Assembly: GCF_030411955.1 (NCBI RefSeq)
Contig: NZ_JASNRA010000013.1
Location: forward strand, 85,993-149,992
Direction of reading: 5' to 3'
Source: Massilia sp. YIM B02443
GTDB lineage: Bacteria > Pseudomonadota > Gammaproteobacteria > Burkholderiales > Burkholderiaceae_D
Length of the DNA: 64,000 nt
How positions within the stretch are numbered: the first letter of the stretch is position 1; each line of letters begins with the position of its first letter. The position numbers were made by a program, and so were the translations under genes. Shown here one piece after another: positions 25,044-34,680 of this stretch. The notes beneath the pieces are model-generated. The model was not told the origin of the DNA and searched no databases. It was given only the letters and a program-made list of their open reading frames with translations.

Positions 25044-25825
25044 TATTGTGATTGTAACGCTGCTAATAGGCGTGCATCGCCCGATCCGGTCTCGGTCACA
25101 CGGGTGAACCCCAGCGCATGCGCGGTGGCGGCGATGCGCGCATGCGGCACGATCAGGCGCTGCGCACGCAGCGCGGCCAGGCCGCCGGCCGGGTCGAATT
25201 CGGCGGCCAGCGCGGCCAGGCCGCGCAGGGCTTCCGAGCTCGTGATTATCCAGTCGTTTGGCTGCGCCAGCAAGGCGCGCAAGCGTGCGCGCAACGCCTC
25301 GTCCAGCAGCGGCACGCTGCGCCGGTAGGCGGCCACCGCTTCGACCCTCGCGCCAGCCGCGCGCAAGGCATCGGCCAGCAGTTCGCGCCCGCCGTCGCCG
25401 CGCACGATCAGCACGCGCCGTCCGGCCAGCGACGCCAGGTCGAGGCTCGCCAGCAGGTGTTCCGAATCGCTGTGCGCGCTATCGGCCGGGCTGAAGATCG
25501 TGTAGTCCGGGCTGGCCACGCCATGGCGCGCCAGCGCCGCGCGGCTGCCCTCGCCCACGATCGCGACCGGCACGCCGGCCGGCCATGCTGGCAGCTGCGC
25601 GAACGCGGCGTCGATCGCATTCGGCGACACGAACGCCACCAGCGCCGCCGGATCGTCCGGCGTATTCAACGAAGCCAGTGCCGCGCGCAGCGGCGCCGGA
25701 TCCTCGACCGGCGCGATCTGCAACAGCGGCAGCAGCACCGCCGTGCGCCCCAGCGCCGCTACCCCCTGCGCCAGCGCGCCGGCCTGCTGGCGCGGACGCG
25801 TGATGACGACCGCCGGCCCGCTCAT
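25043..25825 (-). CDS. hemD: Uroporphyrinogen-III synthase
   Basis: A 260-residue HemD. It cyclises hydroxymethylbilane with inversion of ring D. Recognisable are the N-terminal VVITRPRQQAGALA, FVSPNAIDAAF and the C-terminal WIITSSEALRGLA. The family is weakly conserved but the position between hemC and hemX is standard. The start is uncertain: ATG at 25825 has GGAG nine bases upstream and gives a typical N-terminus; in-frame ATGs at 25849 and 25876 are alternatives, the latter overlapping hemC by 11 bp. Confidence 0.88.
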   Translation of the reverse strand: MSGPAVVITRPRQQAGALAQGVAALGRTAVLLPLLQIAPVEDPAPLRAALASLNTPDDPAALVAFVSPNAIDAAFAQLPAWPAGVPVAIVGEGSRAALARHGVASPDYTIFSPADSAHSDSEHLLASLDLASLAGRRVLIVRGDGGRELLADALRAAGARVEAVAAYRRSVPLLDEALRARLRALLAQPNDWIITSSEALRGLAALAAEFDPAGGLAALRAQRLIVPHARIAATAHALGFTRVTETGSGDARLLAALQSQ

Positions 25826-25865
25826 GCGCTCCAGCTCCGGTTCATGCATCGCGCCCGCACGCAGC

Positions 25866-26906
25866 TCAGGCGTCATCCTGCGCGGCTTCCTGGCGGCAGG
25901 CCGCCAGGATCGCGTTGGCGTCCTGCTGCGCCAGCAGCTCGGACACCTGTTCGCCCAGGTATTCCGGCTGCGCCGCCGTGCCCGAGACTTCGGCATGCGC
26001 GCTGCGCAGCCCGTCCGGGGTGGCGACCATCGCGCGCAGCCGCATCTGGCCGTCTTCCACGGTGGCGAAGGCCGCCAGCGGGATCTGGCAGCTGCCGCCG
26101 AAGATGCGCGACACCTTGCGCTCGGCCGTGACGGCGCTGGCGGTGTCGGCGTGGTTCAGCGGCGCCAGCACGGCGCGCATGTCGACGCCGTCGCTGCGCG
26201 CGCCGCTCAGGATTTCGATCGCCATCGCGCCCTGGCCGGCCGCCGGCAGGCTCATTTCCGGCGCCAGCACGGCGCGGATGCGGCTCTCCAGCCCCAGGCG
26301 CTTGAGGCCTGCCGCCGCCAGGATGATGGCCGCGTAGTCGCCGCGATCGAGCTTGCCCAGGCGCGTATCCAGGTTGCCGCGCAGCGGCTGGATCACCAGG
26401 TGCGGGTAACGCGCCGCGATCAGGGCCTGGCGGCGCAGGCTGCTGGTGCCGACCACGGCGCCCGCCGGCAGCTCGTCCAGGCCGGCGTAGTCGTTCGAGA
26501 CGAAGGCGTCGCGCGGGTCTTCGCGCTCGAGCACCGCGGCCAGCTCGAACCCCTCGGGCAGCTCCATCGGCACGTCCTTGAGCGAGTGCACCGCCAGGTC
26601 GGCGCGGCCCTCTGCCATCGCCACCTCGAGCTCCTTCACGAACAGGCCCTTGCCGCCGACCTTGGAGAGGGTACGGTCGAGAATCTGGTCGCCGCGTGTT
26701 GTCATTCCGAGAATTTCGACGCTACATTCTGGATATAATGCCGCGAGCCGGTCGCGCACGTGCTGCGCCTGCCACATGGCCAGGCGGCTCTCGCGCGATG
26801 CGATGATCAGTTTTAGCGGCGCCAGTTTGGCCGGTGCCGGAGCAGAAGCCTGCCCGGCAGCTTGTTCGGTAGCTGTTTCAGTAACGTTTAACACGGATTC
26901 TTTCAC
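25866..26906 (-). CDS. hemC: Porphobilinogen deaminase (hydroxymethylbilane synthase)
   Basis: A 346-residue HemC that joins four porphobilinogens. Visible motifs: [32 protein letters not shown], and the dipyrromethane-cofactor cysteine in [11 protein letters not shown]. The N-terminus carries about 30 extra Ala/Pro/Thr-rich residues. The start is a GTG at 26906 without a strong ribosome binding site, so a later start is possible. First gene of hemCDXY and divergent from ppc. Confidence 0.94.
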   Translation of the reverse strand: MKESVLNVTETATEQAAGQASAPAPAKLAPLKLIIASRESRLAMWQAQHVRDRLAALYPECSVEILGMTTRGDQILDRTLSKVGGKGLFVKELEVAMAEGRADLAVHSLKDVPMELPEGFELAAVLEREDPRDAFVSNDYAGLDELPAGAVVGTSSLRRQALIAARYPHLVIQPLRGNLDTRLGKLDRGDYAAIILAAAGLKRLGLESRIRAVLAPEMSLPAAGQGAMAIEILSGARSDGVDMRAVLAPLNHADTASAVTAERKVSRIFGGSCQIPLAAFATVEDGQMRLRAMVATPDGLRSAHAEVSGTAAQPEYLGEQVSELLAQQDANAILAACRQEAAQDDA

Positions 26907-27031
26907 TGTCGTCGGGCCGATCCGGACGATGCCAGTTTCGGCCCCTGCATAAGATCATAAATTTTAGCATGGGGGCACCTTGCAGATCGTGGCCACCCGC
27001 CATCGCACTTACCCTTTAACTTGTGGTCGAT

Positions 27032-29851
27032 ATGAACAATCCAGCTGTAGCCTCAGAAGTTAGCACCGGCGCCGACAAGGACGCGCCGCTCAAAGAAGAC
27101 ATCCGCCTGCTCGGCCGCCTGCTCGGCGACGTGCTGCGCGACCAGGAAGGCGAAGCGGTGTTCGACATCGTCGAGACCATCCGCCAGACCGCCGTGCGCT
27201 TCCGCCGCGAAGACGACCCGCAGGCCGGCAAGGAACTGACCGACCTGCTGCACGCGCTCACGCGCGACCAGACCATCTCGGTGGTGCGCGCCTTTTCGTA
27301 TTTCTCGCACCTGGCCAACATCGCCGAAGACCAGCACCACAACCGCCGCCGCCGCGCCCACCTGCTGGCCGGCTCCGCCGCGCGCCCCGGCAGCATCGGC
27401 CACGCGCTCGGCCAGCTGAAACAGGCCGGCGTCGGCCAGGACACGGTCGAGGAATTCTTCCGCGACGCCCTGATCTCGCCGGTGCTCACCGCCCACCCGA
27501 CCGAAGTGCAAAGGAAGAGCATCCTCGACGCCGAGCACGACATCGCGCGCCTGCTGGCCGAGCGCGACCTGCCGCAGACGGCCAAGGAACGCCAGCGCAA
27601 CGAGGCCCTGCTGCACGCGCGCATCGCCACGCTGTGGCAGACCCGCATGCTGCGCTACTCCAAGCTCACCGTGGCCGACGAAATCGACAACGCCCTGTCC
27701 TACTACCGCATCACCTTCCTGCGTGAAATGCCGGCGCTGTACGACGACATCGAGGCCGAGATCGCCGACCACTACGGCGCCGCGCCGGAACCAACCTCGC
27801 ACGCCTCCTACCTGCAGATGGGCAGCTGGATCGGCGGCGATCGCGACGGCAACCCGAACGTCAACGCCGACACCATGCGCCACGCGCTGACGCGCCAGTC
27901 GACCACCATCCTCGACTTTTATCTCGACGAAGTGCATGCCCTCGGCGCCGAGCTGTCGGCGTCGACCCTGCTGATCGAAGTCAGCCCCGCGCTCGAGACC
28001 CTGGCCGCCAGCTCGCCCGACAATTCGCCGCACCGCAGCGACGAGCCGTACCGGCGCGCCCTGATCGGCATCTATGCGCGCCTGGCCGCCACCGCGCGCG
28101 AACTGGGCGTGGGCCACATCCTGCGCCGCGAAGTCGGCCACGCCGCGCCCTACCTCGATCCGGAACTGTTCGCGGCCGACCTCGAAGTGCTGGCCGACTC
28201 GCTGCGCCAGAACCACGGCGCCGTATTGATCCAGCCGCGCCTGGCCGGCCTGCTGCGCGCCGCGCGCATTTTCGGCTTCCACCTGGCCTCGCTCGACATG
28301 CGCCAGAGTTCGGACATCCACGAGCGCGTACTGGCCGAGCTGTTCGCACGCGCCGGGGTGGAACAGGATTACGCAGCGCTGCCGGAAGAAGACAAACGCG
28401 CCCTGCTGCTCAAGGAACTCGCCCAGCCACGCCCCCTGTTCTCGCCCTACGAGACCTATGGCGAGGAGACCAATTCCGAGCTCGCCATTCTGCGCACTGC
28501 GCGCGAGATCCGCCTGCGCTACGGCCCGCGCGCGATCCGCAACTACATCATCTCGCACACCGAGACCGTGTCCGACCTGCTCGAAGTGCTGCTGCTGCAA
28601 AAGGAAACGGGCCTGATGCGCGTGAGCTCGGGCGCCAACGATGTCATGGTGATCCCGCTGTTCGAAACCATTCCCGACCTGCAGCGCGCAGCCGGCATCA
28701 TGGACGAGTGGATGGCGATCCCGCTGGTCGCCAGCGTGATCGAGAAACAGGGCCGCCTGCAGGAAGTCATGCTCGGCTACTCCGACTCGAACAAGGACGG
28801 CGGCTTCCTGACCTCGAACTGGGAGCTGTACCAGGCCGAGTTGAAACTGGTCGAAGTGTTCAAGGGACGGCAGGTCAAGCTGCGCCTGTTCCACGGCCGC
28901 GGCGGCACGGTCGGCCGCGGCGGCGGTCCGAGCTACGACGCGATCCGCGCCCAGCCGCCCGGCACCGTCAACGGCCAGATCCGCCTGACCGAACAAGGCG
29001 AGATCATCGCCTCCAAATTCTCGAACGCCGAGATCGGGCGCCGCAACCTGGAACTGCTGGTGTCTGCGACGCTGGAAGCGAGCCTCACGCCGCCGTCCGG
29101 CAATGGCGGACACGCGCAGCAGCTGGCGCGCTTCGAGACAATCATGGCCGAGCTGTCGAACCGGGCTTACAAAGCCTATCGCGACCTGGTGTACGAAACG
29201 CCGGGCTTCACCGACTACTTCTTCGCCGCCACGCCGATCGCCGAGATCGCGGAACTGAACCTGGGTTCACGCCCGGCCTCGCGCAAGTCGACCCGCCGTA
29301 TCGAAGACCTGCGCGCGATTCCGTGGGGCTTCTCGTGGGGCCAGTGCCGCCTGCTGCTGCCGGGCTGGTACGGGTTTGCGTCGAGCGTCAAAGGCTGGCT
29401 GGAAGAAGACCGCGAAGCAAGCGGAGAAGCGCGCCTGGAAGAACTGCGCACGATGTTCAAGGAGTGGCCGTTCTTCGCCACGCTGCTGTCGAACATGGAC
29501 ATGGTGCTGGCCAAGACCGACCTGGCGATCGCATCGCGCTATGCGGGACTGGTGGCGGATGAAGAGCTGCGCGAGCGGATCTTCCGCCGCATCGTGGACG
29601 AGCATGGCGAGACGATTCGCTGCCTGGAAGCGATTACCGGGGCCAGCGAACGGCTGGCCGGCAATCCGCTGCTGGCGCGCTCGATTCAGAACCGGTTCGC
29701 GTATCTCGATCCGTTGAATCACTTGCAGGTCGAACTGATTCACCGCCGCCGCGCTTTGACGGGCGACCCGGAGAAGGCCGATCCACGCGTGCATCGCGGG
29801 ATTCATTTGTCGATCAATGGAGTGGCGGCGGGTCTGCGCAACACCGGCTGA
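27032..29851 (+). CDS. ppc: Phosphoenolpyruvate carboxylase
   Basis: A 939-residue PEP carboxylase making oxaloacetate from PEP and bicarbonate. All catalytic motifs are present: LTAHPTEV (catalytic His), GYSDSNKDGGF, the glycine loop FHGRGGTVGRGGGP and the C-terminal RNTG that binds allosteric aspartate. It is slightly longer than E. coli Ppc (883). The ATG at 27032 is taken; a GTG nine bases upstream is in frame. It is divergent from hemC with a 125-bp gap. Confidence 0.97.
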   Translation: MNNPAVASEVSTGADKDAPLKEDIRLLGRLLGDVLRDQEGEAVFDIVETIRQTAVRFRREDDPQAGKELTDLLHALTRDQTISVVRAFSYFSHLANIAEDQHHNRRRRAHLLAGSAARPGSIGHALGQLKQAGVGQDTVEEFFRDALISPVLTAHPTEVQRKSILDAEHDIARLLAERDLPQTAKERQRNEALLHARIATLWQTRMLRYSKLTVADEIDNALSYYRITFLREMPALYDDIEAEIADHYGAAPEPTSHASYLQMGSWIGGDRDGNPNVNADTMRHALTRQSTTILDFYLDEVHALGAELSASTLLIEVSPALETLAASSPDNSPHRSDEPYRRALIGIYARLAATARELGVGHILRREVGHAAPYLDPELFAADLEVLADSLRQNHGAVLIQPRLAGLLRAARIFGFHLASLDMRQSSDIHERVLAELFARAGVEQDYAALPEEDKRALLLKELAQPRPLFSPYETYGEETNSELAILRTAREIRLRYGPRAIRNYIISHTETVSDLLEVLLLQKETGLMRVSSGANDVMVIPLFETIPDLQRAAGIMDEWMAIPLVASVIEKQGRLQEVMLGYSDSNKDGGFLTSNWELYQAELKLVEVFKGRQVKLRLFHGRGGTVGRGGGPSYDAIRAQPPGTVNGQIRLTEQGEIIASKFSNAEIGRRNLELLVSATLEASLTPPSGNGGHAQQLARFETIMAELSNRAYKAYRDLVYETPGFTDYFFAATPIAEIAELNLGSRPASRKSTRRIEDLRAIPWGFSWGQCRLLLPGWYGFASSVKGWLEEDREASGEARLEELRTMFKEWPFFATLLSNMDMVLAKTDLAIASRYAGLVADEELRERIFRRIVDEHGETIRCLEAITGASERLAGNPLLARSIQNRFAYLDPLNHLQVELIHRRRALTGDPEKADPRVHRGIHLSINGVAAGLRNTG

Positions 29852-29859
29852 TCGCCGTC

Positions 29860-29971
29860 GTAGGGTTGGCGGCTCCGCCGCCGACGCGTCGATCGTTACC
29901 GGCTCCGATCTCGCGCCGGATGATCTCGCTGCTATCTATCACCGCGTCGGCGGCATAGCCGCCAACCCTAC
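29860..29971. repeat. Large near-perfect inverted repeat (REP/BIME-like) after ppc
   Basis: Two 29-bp arms (29860-29888 and 29943-29971), inverted and differing at two positions, flank 54 bp of non-coding sequence. The outer ends are GTAGGGTTGGCGGCT and its complement. Each arm also contains GGCGGC dyads. It lies between the convergent ends of ppc and rpoD, the usual location of interspersed REP/BIME elements. It could fold as a long cruciform or RNA hairpin before the terminator. Confidence 0.8.
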
Positions 29972-30008
29972 AAAAAAACCGCCCGGCTTGCACCGGGCGG
30001 CTTTTTTT
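29972..30008. terminator. Bidirectional terminator between ppc and rpoD
   Basis: Seven A residues (29972-29978), stem CCGCCCGG (29979-29986), loop CTTGCA, stem CCGGGCGG (29993-30000), C, then seven T residues (30002-30008). It works in both directions and serves the convergent ppc and rpoD genes. Confidence 0.95.
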
Positions 30009-30028
30009 ACACCCACACCACCAGCGTG

Positions 30029-32782
30029 TTACTGGTTGTGCAGGAAGGTCTTCAGCTTGTCCGAGCGCGACGGCTGACGCAGCTTGCTCATCGCCTTCGC
30101 TTCGATCTGGCGAATGCGCTCGCGCGTCACGTCGAACTGCTTGCCCACTTCTTCCAGCGTGTGGTCGTTCGACATCTCGACGCCGTAGCGCATGCGCAGC
30201 ACCTTGGCTTCGCGCGGGGTCAAGGAGTCCAGCACTTCCTTGATCACGTTGCGCATCGAGGCGTGCAGCGCGGCGTCCAGCGGCGCCAGGGTCGCGTTGT
30301 CTTCGATGAAGTCGCCCAGCTGCGAATCGCCGTCCTCGCCCATCGGGGTTTCCATCGAAATCGGTTCTTTCGCGATCTTCATGATCTCGCGGACCTTATT
30401 CTCTGGCATTTCCATCTTGGCGGCCAGGGTCGGCAGGTCCGGTTCGGAACCGGTTTCCTGCATGATCTGGCGCGAGATGCGGTTCATCTTGTTGATGGTC
30501 TCGATCATGTGCACCGGCACGCGGATGGTACGGGCCATGTCCGCGATCGAGCGCGTGATCGCCTGGCGGATCCACCAGGTCGCATACGTCGAGAATTTAT
30601 AACCGCGACGGTATTCGAACTTGTCGACCGCCTTCAGCAGGCCGATATTGCCTTCCTGGATCAGGTCCAGGAATTGCAGGCCGCGGTTGATGTACTTCTT
30701 CGCGATCGAGATCACCAGACGCAGGTTGGCGACGGTCATTTCACGCTTGGCCTGGCGCGCACGCTTCTCGCCCGCCGCCATCTGCTTGTTGATCTTGCGC
30801 AGGTCGGCCAGCGGCAGCGCCACGCGTGCCTGCAGGTCGATCATGCGCTGCTGCAATTCCTTGATCGCCGGCAGGTTACGGCTCAGCACCGCGCTGTACG
30901 GATACGCGCAGTCGACTTCGCGGTCACCCCATGCCAGATCGGTCTCGTTGCCCGGGAACACCTTGATGAAGTGAGCGCGCGGCATGCCGCAGCGGTTCAC
31001 GCAGATGTCCAGCACGGCGCGCTCGATCGAACGCACTTCGTCCATCTGGCCACGCAGGGTGTCGCACAGCTTCTCGACCACTTTCGCGGTGAAGCGGATG
31101 CCCAGCAGCTCGTACGAGATGATCTCTTGCGCTTCGTTGTAGTTGTCCGAACCATAGCCTTCGGTCTTGAAGGCCTGGCCCATGCGGTCGAACTGCTTCT
31201 CGATCAGGGCAAACTTTTCCAGGGCGCTCTTGCGCAGCTGCGCCAGCTGCTCGGCCGAATAGCCGGCCGCGGCGCCGCCGGCGTTGCCGCCTTCTTCCTC
31301 TTCTTCCTCGATCTCTTCTTCTTCCTCTTCCTCGTCGTCCGAGGAAGCGGCGGCCGCGGCGGCCACGCTGGCGGCCGGCGGCGTGGTGTCGCTCTGGTCG
31401 ACGAAACCGTCCACCACGTCGTCGATCTTCAGCTCGTCGCTGGCGATCTTGTGCGACAGCGCGATGATTTCCGAGATCGTGGTCGGGCAAGCCGAGATTG
31501 CCTGCACCATGTCCTTCAGGCCCTGCTCGATGCGCTTGGCGATCTCGATCTCGCCTTCGCGCGTCAGCAGCGACACCGCGCCCATTTCACGCATGTACAT
31601 GCGCACCGGGTCGGTGGTGCGGCCGAAGTCCGAGTCGACCGTCGACAGCGCGGTGGCGGCAGCGGCTTCCACTTCGTCTTCGCTGGTCGGGGTCACGGCC
31701 TGGTCCGATAGCAGCATCATTTCCGCTTCCGGGGCGCGCTCGTAGACCGCGATGCCCATGTCGTTGAAGGTCGCGATGATGCCTTCGATCGCTTCCGGAT
31801 CGATGATGTTTTCCGGCAGGTGGTCGTTGATCTCGGCGTGGGTCAGGTAGCCGCGCTCCTTGCCCATGTTGATCAGGTTCCTCAGCTGCAGGCGGCGCTT
31901 TTCCAGTTCGGCGTCCGAGAAACCTTCCTCGCTCAGGGCGGCGATGCCCTTGGCCTTGCGCTCGCGCGCCTTCGAGGCCGCCTTCAGCTCGGCGCGCTCG
32001 ACCGCGTTCAGCGCCGCGACTTCGTCATTCTCGGGAATGAATTCGCTTGGCTTGCGGCCACGGCGGCCCGGGACCTTGACCTGCGGCAGCAGATAGCCCG
32101 AGGTGTCGATCGCGGCCAGCGCGGCGGCGTCGGTGGTCTTGCTGACGGCGCCGACGGCGCTGGCCGGCACGGCCGGCGCAGCGGCCTGGACGGCGTCGAC
32201 GCGGCGCGCGGTGCGGGTGCGCACCACTTTCGGCGCCGGCTCGGCGGCGGCCGCGACAGCTGCCGCGGCGGCGGCGATCGGGGCCACGGCGATGGCTTCC
32301 GGCTCGGCGGCGGCAGGCGCGTCGGCTTCCAGCTTCAGGCCGGCCAGGCGGCCGCGCTTGCGCACGATCACCGGCGGCGCGGCAGCCGGCTTGGCCTGCT
32401 GCGGCATGTAGTCGTCGGCCGGATCGGCGTCGGCCATGGATTCGATCACGGCGGGCGCGGCCTCAGGAGCCGGCGCAGCGTCGGCCGCCGGCGCAGCCAC
32501 TGCTGCGGGCACTCCCTCGACCACCGGCGCGGTGACTGGCTCCTGGGCAGCTGGCTCCTGGGCGACCGGTTCCGGCGTCACGGGCTGGCCGGCGGCCAGG
32601 ATGGCGTCGGCCTGGGCCTTGAGGGTCGCCAGGCGCGAACGGGTCTTGACCACCGTCACCTTGGCCGCCGCTTCCGTCTCGAGGAAGTAGGAGGTCGCGG
32701 TTTTCGGCACTGCCAGCGGCGCCGAAGTCTTGGCCGGCGCTTTTTTCGCTGTCAGTGTCAATGTCTTGGCGGTGTTCTTCAT
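30029..32782 (-). CDS. rpoD: Housekeeping sigma factor RpoD (sigma-70) with very long N-terminal extension
   Basis: A 917-residue primary sigma factor (E. coli RpoD has 613). Region 1.1 starts only at about residue 287 ([17 protein letters not shown]); region 1.2 is at about 388-424 ([13 protein letters not shown]); an acidic run of Asp/Glu at 481-497 is in the non-conserved region; region 2 includes [19 protein letters not shown]; region 4 ends with [23 protein letters not shown]. The first ~285 residues are Ala/Pro-rich linkers carrying short basic patches: [10 protein letters not shown] (47-56), [10 protein letters not shown] (141-150), VRTRTARR (187-194) and [11 protein letters not shown] (238-248, AT-hook-like). 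GGAGAC precedes the ATG. Confidence 0.97.
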   Translation of the reverse strand: MKNTAKTLTLTAKKAPAKTSAPLAVPKTATSYFLETEAAAKVTVVKTRSRLATLKAQADAILAAGQPVTPEPVAQEPAAQEPVTAPVVEGVPAAVAAPAADAAPAPEAAPAVIESMADADPADDYMPQQAKPAAAPPVIVRKRGRLAGLKLEADAPAAAEPEAIAVAPIAAAAAAVAAAAEPAPKVVRTRTARRVDAVQAAAPAVPASAVGAVSKTTDAAALAAIDTSGYLLPQVKVPGRRGRKPSEFIPENDEVAALNAVERAELKAASKARERKAKGIAALSEEGFSDAELEKRRLQLRNLINMGKERGYLTHAEINDHLPENIIDPEAIEGIIATFNDMGIAVYERAPEAEMMLLSDQAVTPTSEDEVEAAAATALSTVDSDFGRTTDPVRMYMREMGAVSLLTREGEIEIAKRIEQGLKDMVQAISACPTTISEIIALSHKIASDELKIDDVVDGFVDQSDTTPPAASVAAAAAASSDDEEEEEEEIEEEEEEGGNAGGAAAGYSAEQLAQLRKSALEKFALIEKQFDRMGQAFKTEGYGSDNYNEAQEIISYELLGIRFTAKVVEKLCDTLRGQMDEVRSIERAVLDICVNRCGMPRAHFIKVFPGNETDLAWGDREVDCAYPYSAVLSRNLPAIKELQQRMIDLQARVALPLADLRKINKQMAAGEKRARQAKREMTVANLRLVISIAKKYINRGLQFLDLIQEGNIGLLKAVDKFEYRRGYKFSTYATWWIRQAITRSIADMARTIRVPVHMIETINKMNRISRQIMQETGSEPDLPTLAAKMEMPENKVREIMKIAKEPISMETPMGEDGDSQLGDFIEDNATLAPLDAALHASMRNVIKEVLDSLTPREAKVLRMRYGVEMSNDHTLEEVGKQFDVTRERIRQIEAKAMSKLRQPSRSDKLKTFLHNQ

Positions 32783-33012
32783 AACTTAAAAGTCTCCAGT
32801 CGAGGCGAGTTGCGGCGCCTGCGAAGTCAAATATCCAGCGGGACCCGCAGTAGCGGGACCGGCGAAAGGGGAACGGAAGTGGCCCTACCTAAGGGCGGAC
32901 ATGCTTAACTTCAAGCACGACTTTTCCGGCAGGCCGCGCGAGGGTGCTGAAACTGAGCAGCTGGCGGCAGGAAAATAGTCGTGTTCAAAATCGTGCTGTA
33001 CATGTCGGAACG

Positions 33013-33035
33013 AAAAAAAGCCCGTTGACACGGGC
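33013..33035 (-). terminator. Rho-independent terminator on minus strand upstream of rpoD
   Basis: Minus-strand stem GCCCGT (33030-33035) with ACGGGC (33020-33025) followed by seven T residues (33013-33019 as A on the plus strand). It ends some transcript running toward rpoD but starting upstream of it, 230 bp before the rpoD start codon. Confidence 0.75.
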
Positions 33036-33212
33036 TTGCTATCTATTTTTCGAGAAGAATAGAGGGAGGCGATATTATGCCCCATTGCAAGTTTTGGTGA
33101 TAATTGCGATATCCGATATCCGATATACACAATTCGCATATGGCAACCTGCCTGGGGCTCCCTCCTCCGCTTCCAGGAGGTCTGCGCCGGAGCAAGCCGA
33201 CCGCAAGGCAAG
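33013..33212 (-). ncRNA. Candidate ~200-nt untranslated RNA between rpoD and ProQ-domain gene
   Basis: The 557-bp gap 32783-33339 has no convincing gene, but on the minus strand holds a promoter-like TTGAGC (33244-33249), a near-consensus TATGAT (33219-33224, 19-bp spacer), then about 200 nt ending in a strong terminator (33013-33035). Within it GGCTTGCTCC pairs with GGAGGGAGCC apart from two central bases. Three tandem GATATCC-like units lie near 33107-33127. No good Shine-Dalgarno and open frame are seen. It may be an independent small RNA or a leader that attenuates rpoD. I cannot match it to a known family. Confidence 0.35.
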
Positions 33213-33339
33213 GGGCGGATCATACACGATTTCGCAGGGGTCTGCTCAATCGCTGTACGAGCTTTACCAACATTTATAATTGGAACTTGTACAATGCGCG
33301 CCCGAGCGCCGTGCTATCCTTCGCTTTCCTGTTCTTACC

Positions 33340-33924
33340 ATGAAGTCAATGAATACCATTACCCCTGCAGAATCCGTCGATACCAACGCCACGCCCGAGG
33401 CGCAACAAGCCGCCGCGGCGCCGGCCACCGAAGCCACCCCGGCGCCGGACCAGGAATCGGCGACTGCAGTTCCTGAAGCGAAAGCAGCCGCAGCAAGCCG
33501 CGCTCCGGCCGCCAAGCCGGCCGGCGCCGGCCTGTCGCCGCGCGCCCTGCTCAAGCAGCTGCAGCAGGACTACCCGGCCTTCCGCGACTGCCTGCCGCTG
33601 TCGATCGGCATCGACAAGCAGCTGCTGGCCCGCATGCCGGGCCTGGACCGCAAGGTGATGCGCGCCGCCCTCGGCATCCACACCGGCTCGATGCGCTACC
33701 TGCGCGCCATGGAAAAAGCCAAGGTGCGCTACGATCTCGACGGCACCCCGGGCGCCGAAGTGCCGGACACCCACCGCGCCCACGCCAAGGAACAGCTGCA
33801 GCAGCGCTTCAAGAAGGAAGCCGAGCGCAAGAAAGCCGAACGCGACGCGGCCGCCGCCGAAGAAGCGAACCGCCTGCGCCAGGAAAAACTGCAGGCGCTG
33901 GCCTCCAAGTTTTCCAAGAACTGA
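33340..33924 (+). CDS. ProQ/FinO-domain RNA-binding protein
   Basis: A 194-residue protein. The first ~65 residues are a disordered Ala/Pro/Glu linker. The ProQ/FinO domain follows (SPRALLKQLQQDYPAFRDCLPLSIGIDKQLL through LGIHTGSMRYLRAM, residues about 67-130), and the C-terminus is a charged helical tail rich in Lys/Arg/Glu. Such proteins bind structured RNAs as global chaperones. No C-terminal Tudor-like domain of classical ProQ is present. The start could be 33340 or the ATG three codons later; neither has a clear ribosome binding site. A possible small RNA lies in the adjacent gap on the other strand. Confidence 0.85.
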   Translation: MKSMNTITPAESVDTNATPEAQQAAAAPATEATPAPDQESATAVPEAKAAAASRAPAAKPAGAGLSPRALLKQLQQDYPAFRDCLPLSIGIDKQLLARMPGLDRKVMRAALGIHTGSMRYLRAMEKAKVRYDLDGTPGAEVPDTHRAHAKEQLQQRFKKEAERKKAERDAAAAEEANRLRQEKLQALASKFSKN

Positions 33925-33933
33925 GCCTGCGCG

Positions 33934-34569
33934 TTGAGTACGCCCGGGTTGAGTAGGCCTGTCACAGCCGGCCCCGCGCCGGCTCTCGAGGACGAGCTGC
34001 CGCCCTACGTCGGCATCGCCATGAACGCGGTGCGCCTGGTGCGCACCGAAGGCGATGCCGCCGACGCGCTGGCGGCATTGATGGCCGCCGATGCGATCGG
34101 CTTCGACACCGAATCCAAGCCGACCTTCGCCAAGGGCGAAGTGTCGACCGGGCCGCATCTGGTGCAGCTGGCCCTTGATGATGTGGTGTGGCTGTTCCAG
34201 ACCGCGACCCCGGCCGGCACTGCACTCGCGATTCCCGTCATGAAGCCGGTGCTTGAATCGGACGCGATCCTGAAAGCCGGCTTCGGCCTGGGCGACGACG
34301 TGCGCCGCCTGCGCGCCAAGTTCGGCATCGAAGCGAAGAACGTGCTGGACCTGTCGACCGCCCTGCGCCGCCGCGGCGAACGCAATCCCCTCGGCGCCAA
34401 GAGCGCGGTGGCGCGCTTCCTCGGCCAGCGGCTGCAGAAGTCGAAGCGCATCACCACCACCAACTGGTCGCTTCCGCGCCTGAGCGAGCAGCAGCTGAAA
34501 TACGCGGCCGACGACGCCCATGCGGCGCTGCGCATCTATCGCCACTGGCGCGCCAATCCTCCTGCCTGA
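33934..34569 (+). CDS. DEDD-family 3'-5' exonuclease domain protein
   Basis: A 211-residue RNase D/WRN-type exonuclease domain. The three exonuclease motifs are visible: GFDTES (Asp and Glu), GFGLGDDVRRL (Asp), and KYAADDAHAALRIY (YxxxD/AADDA). No HRDC domain is present, so it is a stand-alone nuclease. The start is uncertain. TTG at 33934 is used because the family-like PPYVGI segment lies before the first in-frame ATG (34021). It starts 10 bp after the ProQ-domain gene, so they are probably cotranscribed RNA-metabolism genes. Confidence 0.8.
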   Translation: MSTPGLSRPVTAGPAPALEDELPPYVGIAMNAVRLVRTEGDAADALAALMAADAIGFDTESKPTFAKGEVSTGPHLVQLALDDVVWLFQTATPAGTALAIPVMKPVLESDAILKAGFGLGDDVRRLRAKFGIEAKNVLDLSTALRRRGERNPLGAKSAVARFLGQRLQKSKRITTTNWSLPRLSEQQLKYAADDAHAALRIYRHWRANPPA

Positions 34570-34680
34570 GCGCGCTGCATAAACAAGTTGCCTAAGCGAG
34601 CTGCATAAGCTGGCCGCGCCAAACGTGCGCGGCCCTGGAATCGCGTTATCATCCTCACCATCTTCGCTGCCGGTGAGCCC

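Noticed and set aside
32783..33339. Small protein-coding genes in the gap upstream of rpoD
   Set aside because: Open frames here lack ribosome binding sites and overlap the terminator; the region reads better as regulatory RNA.
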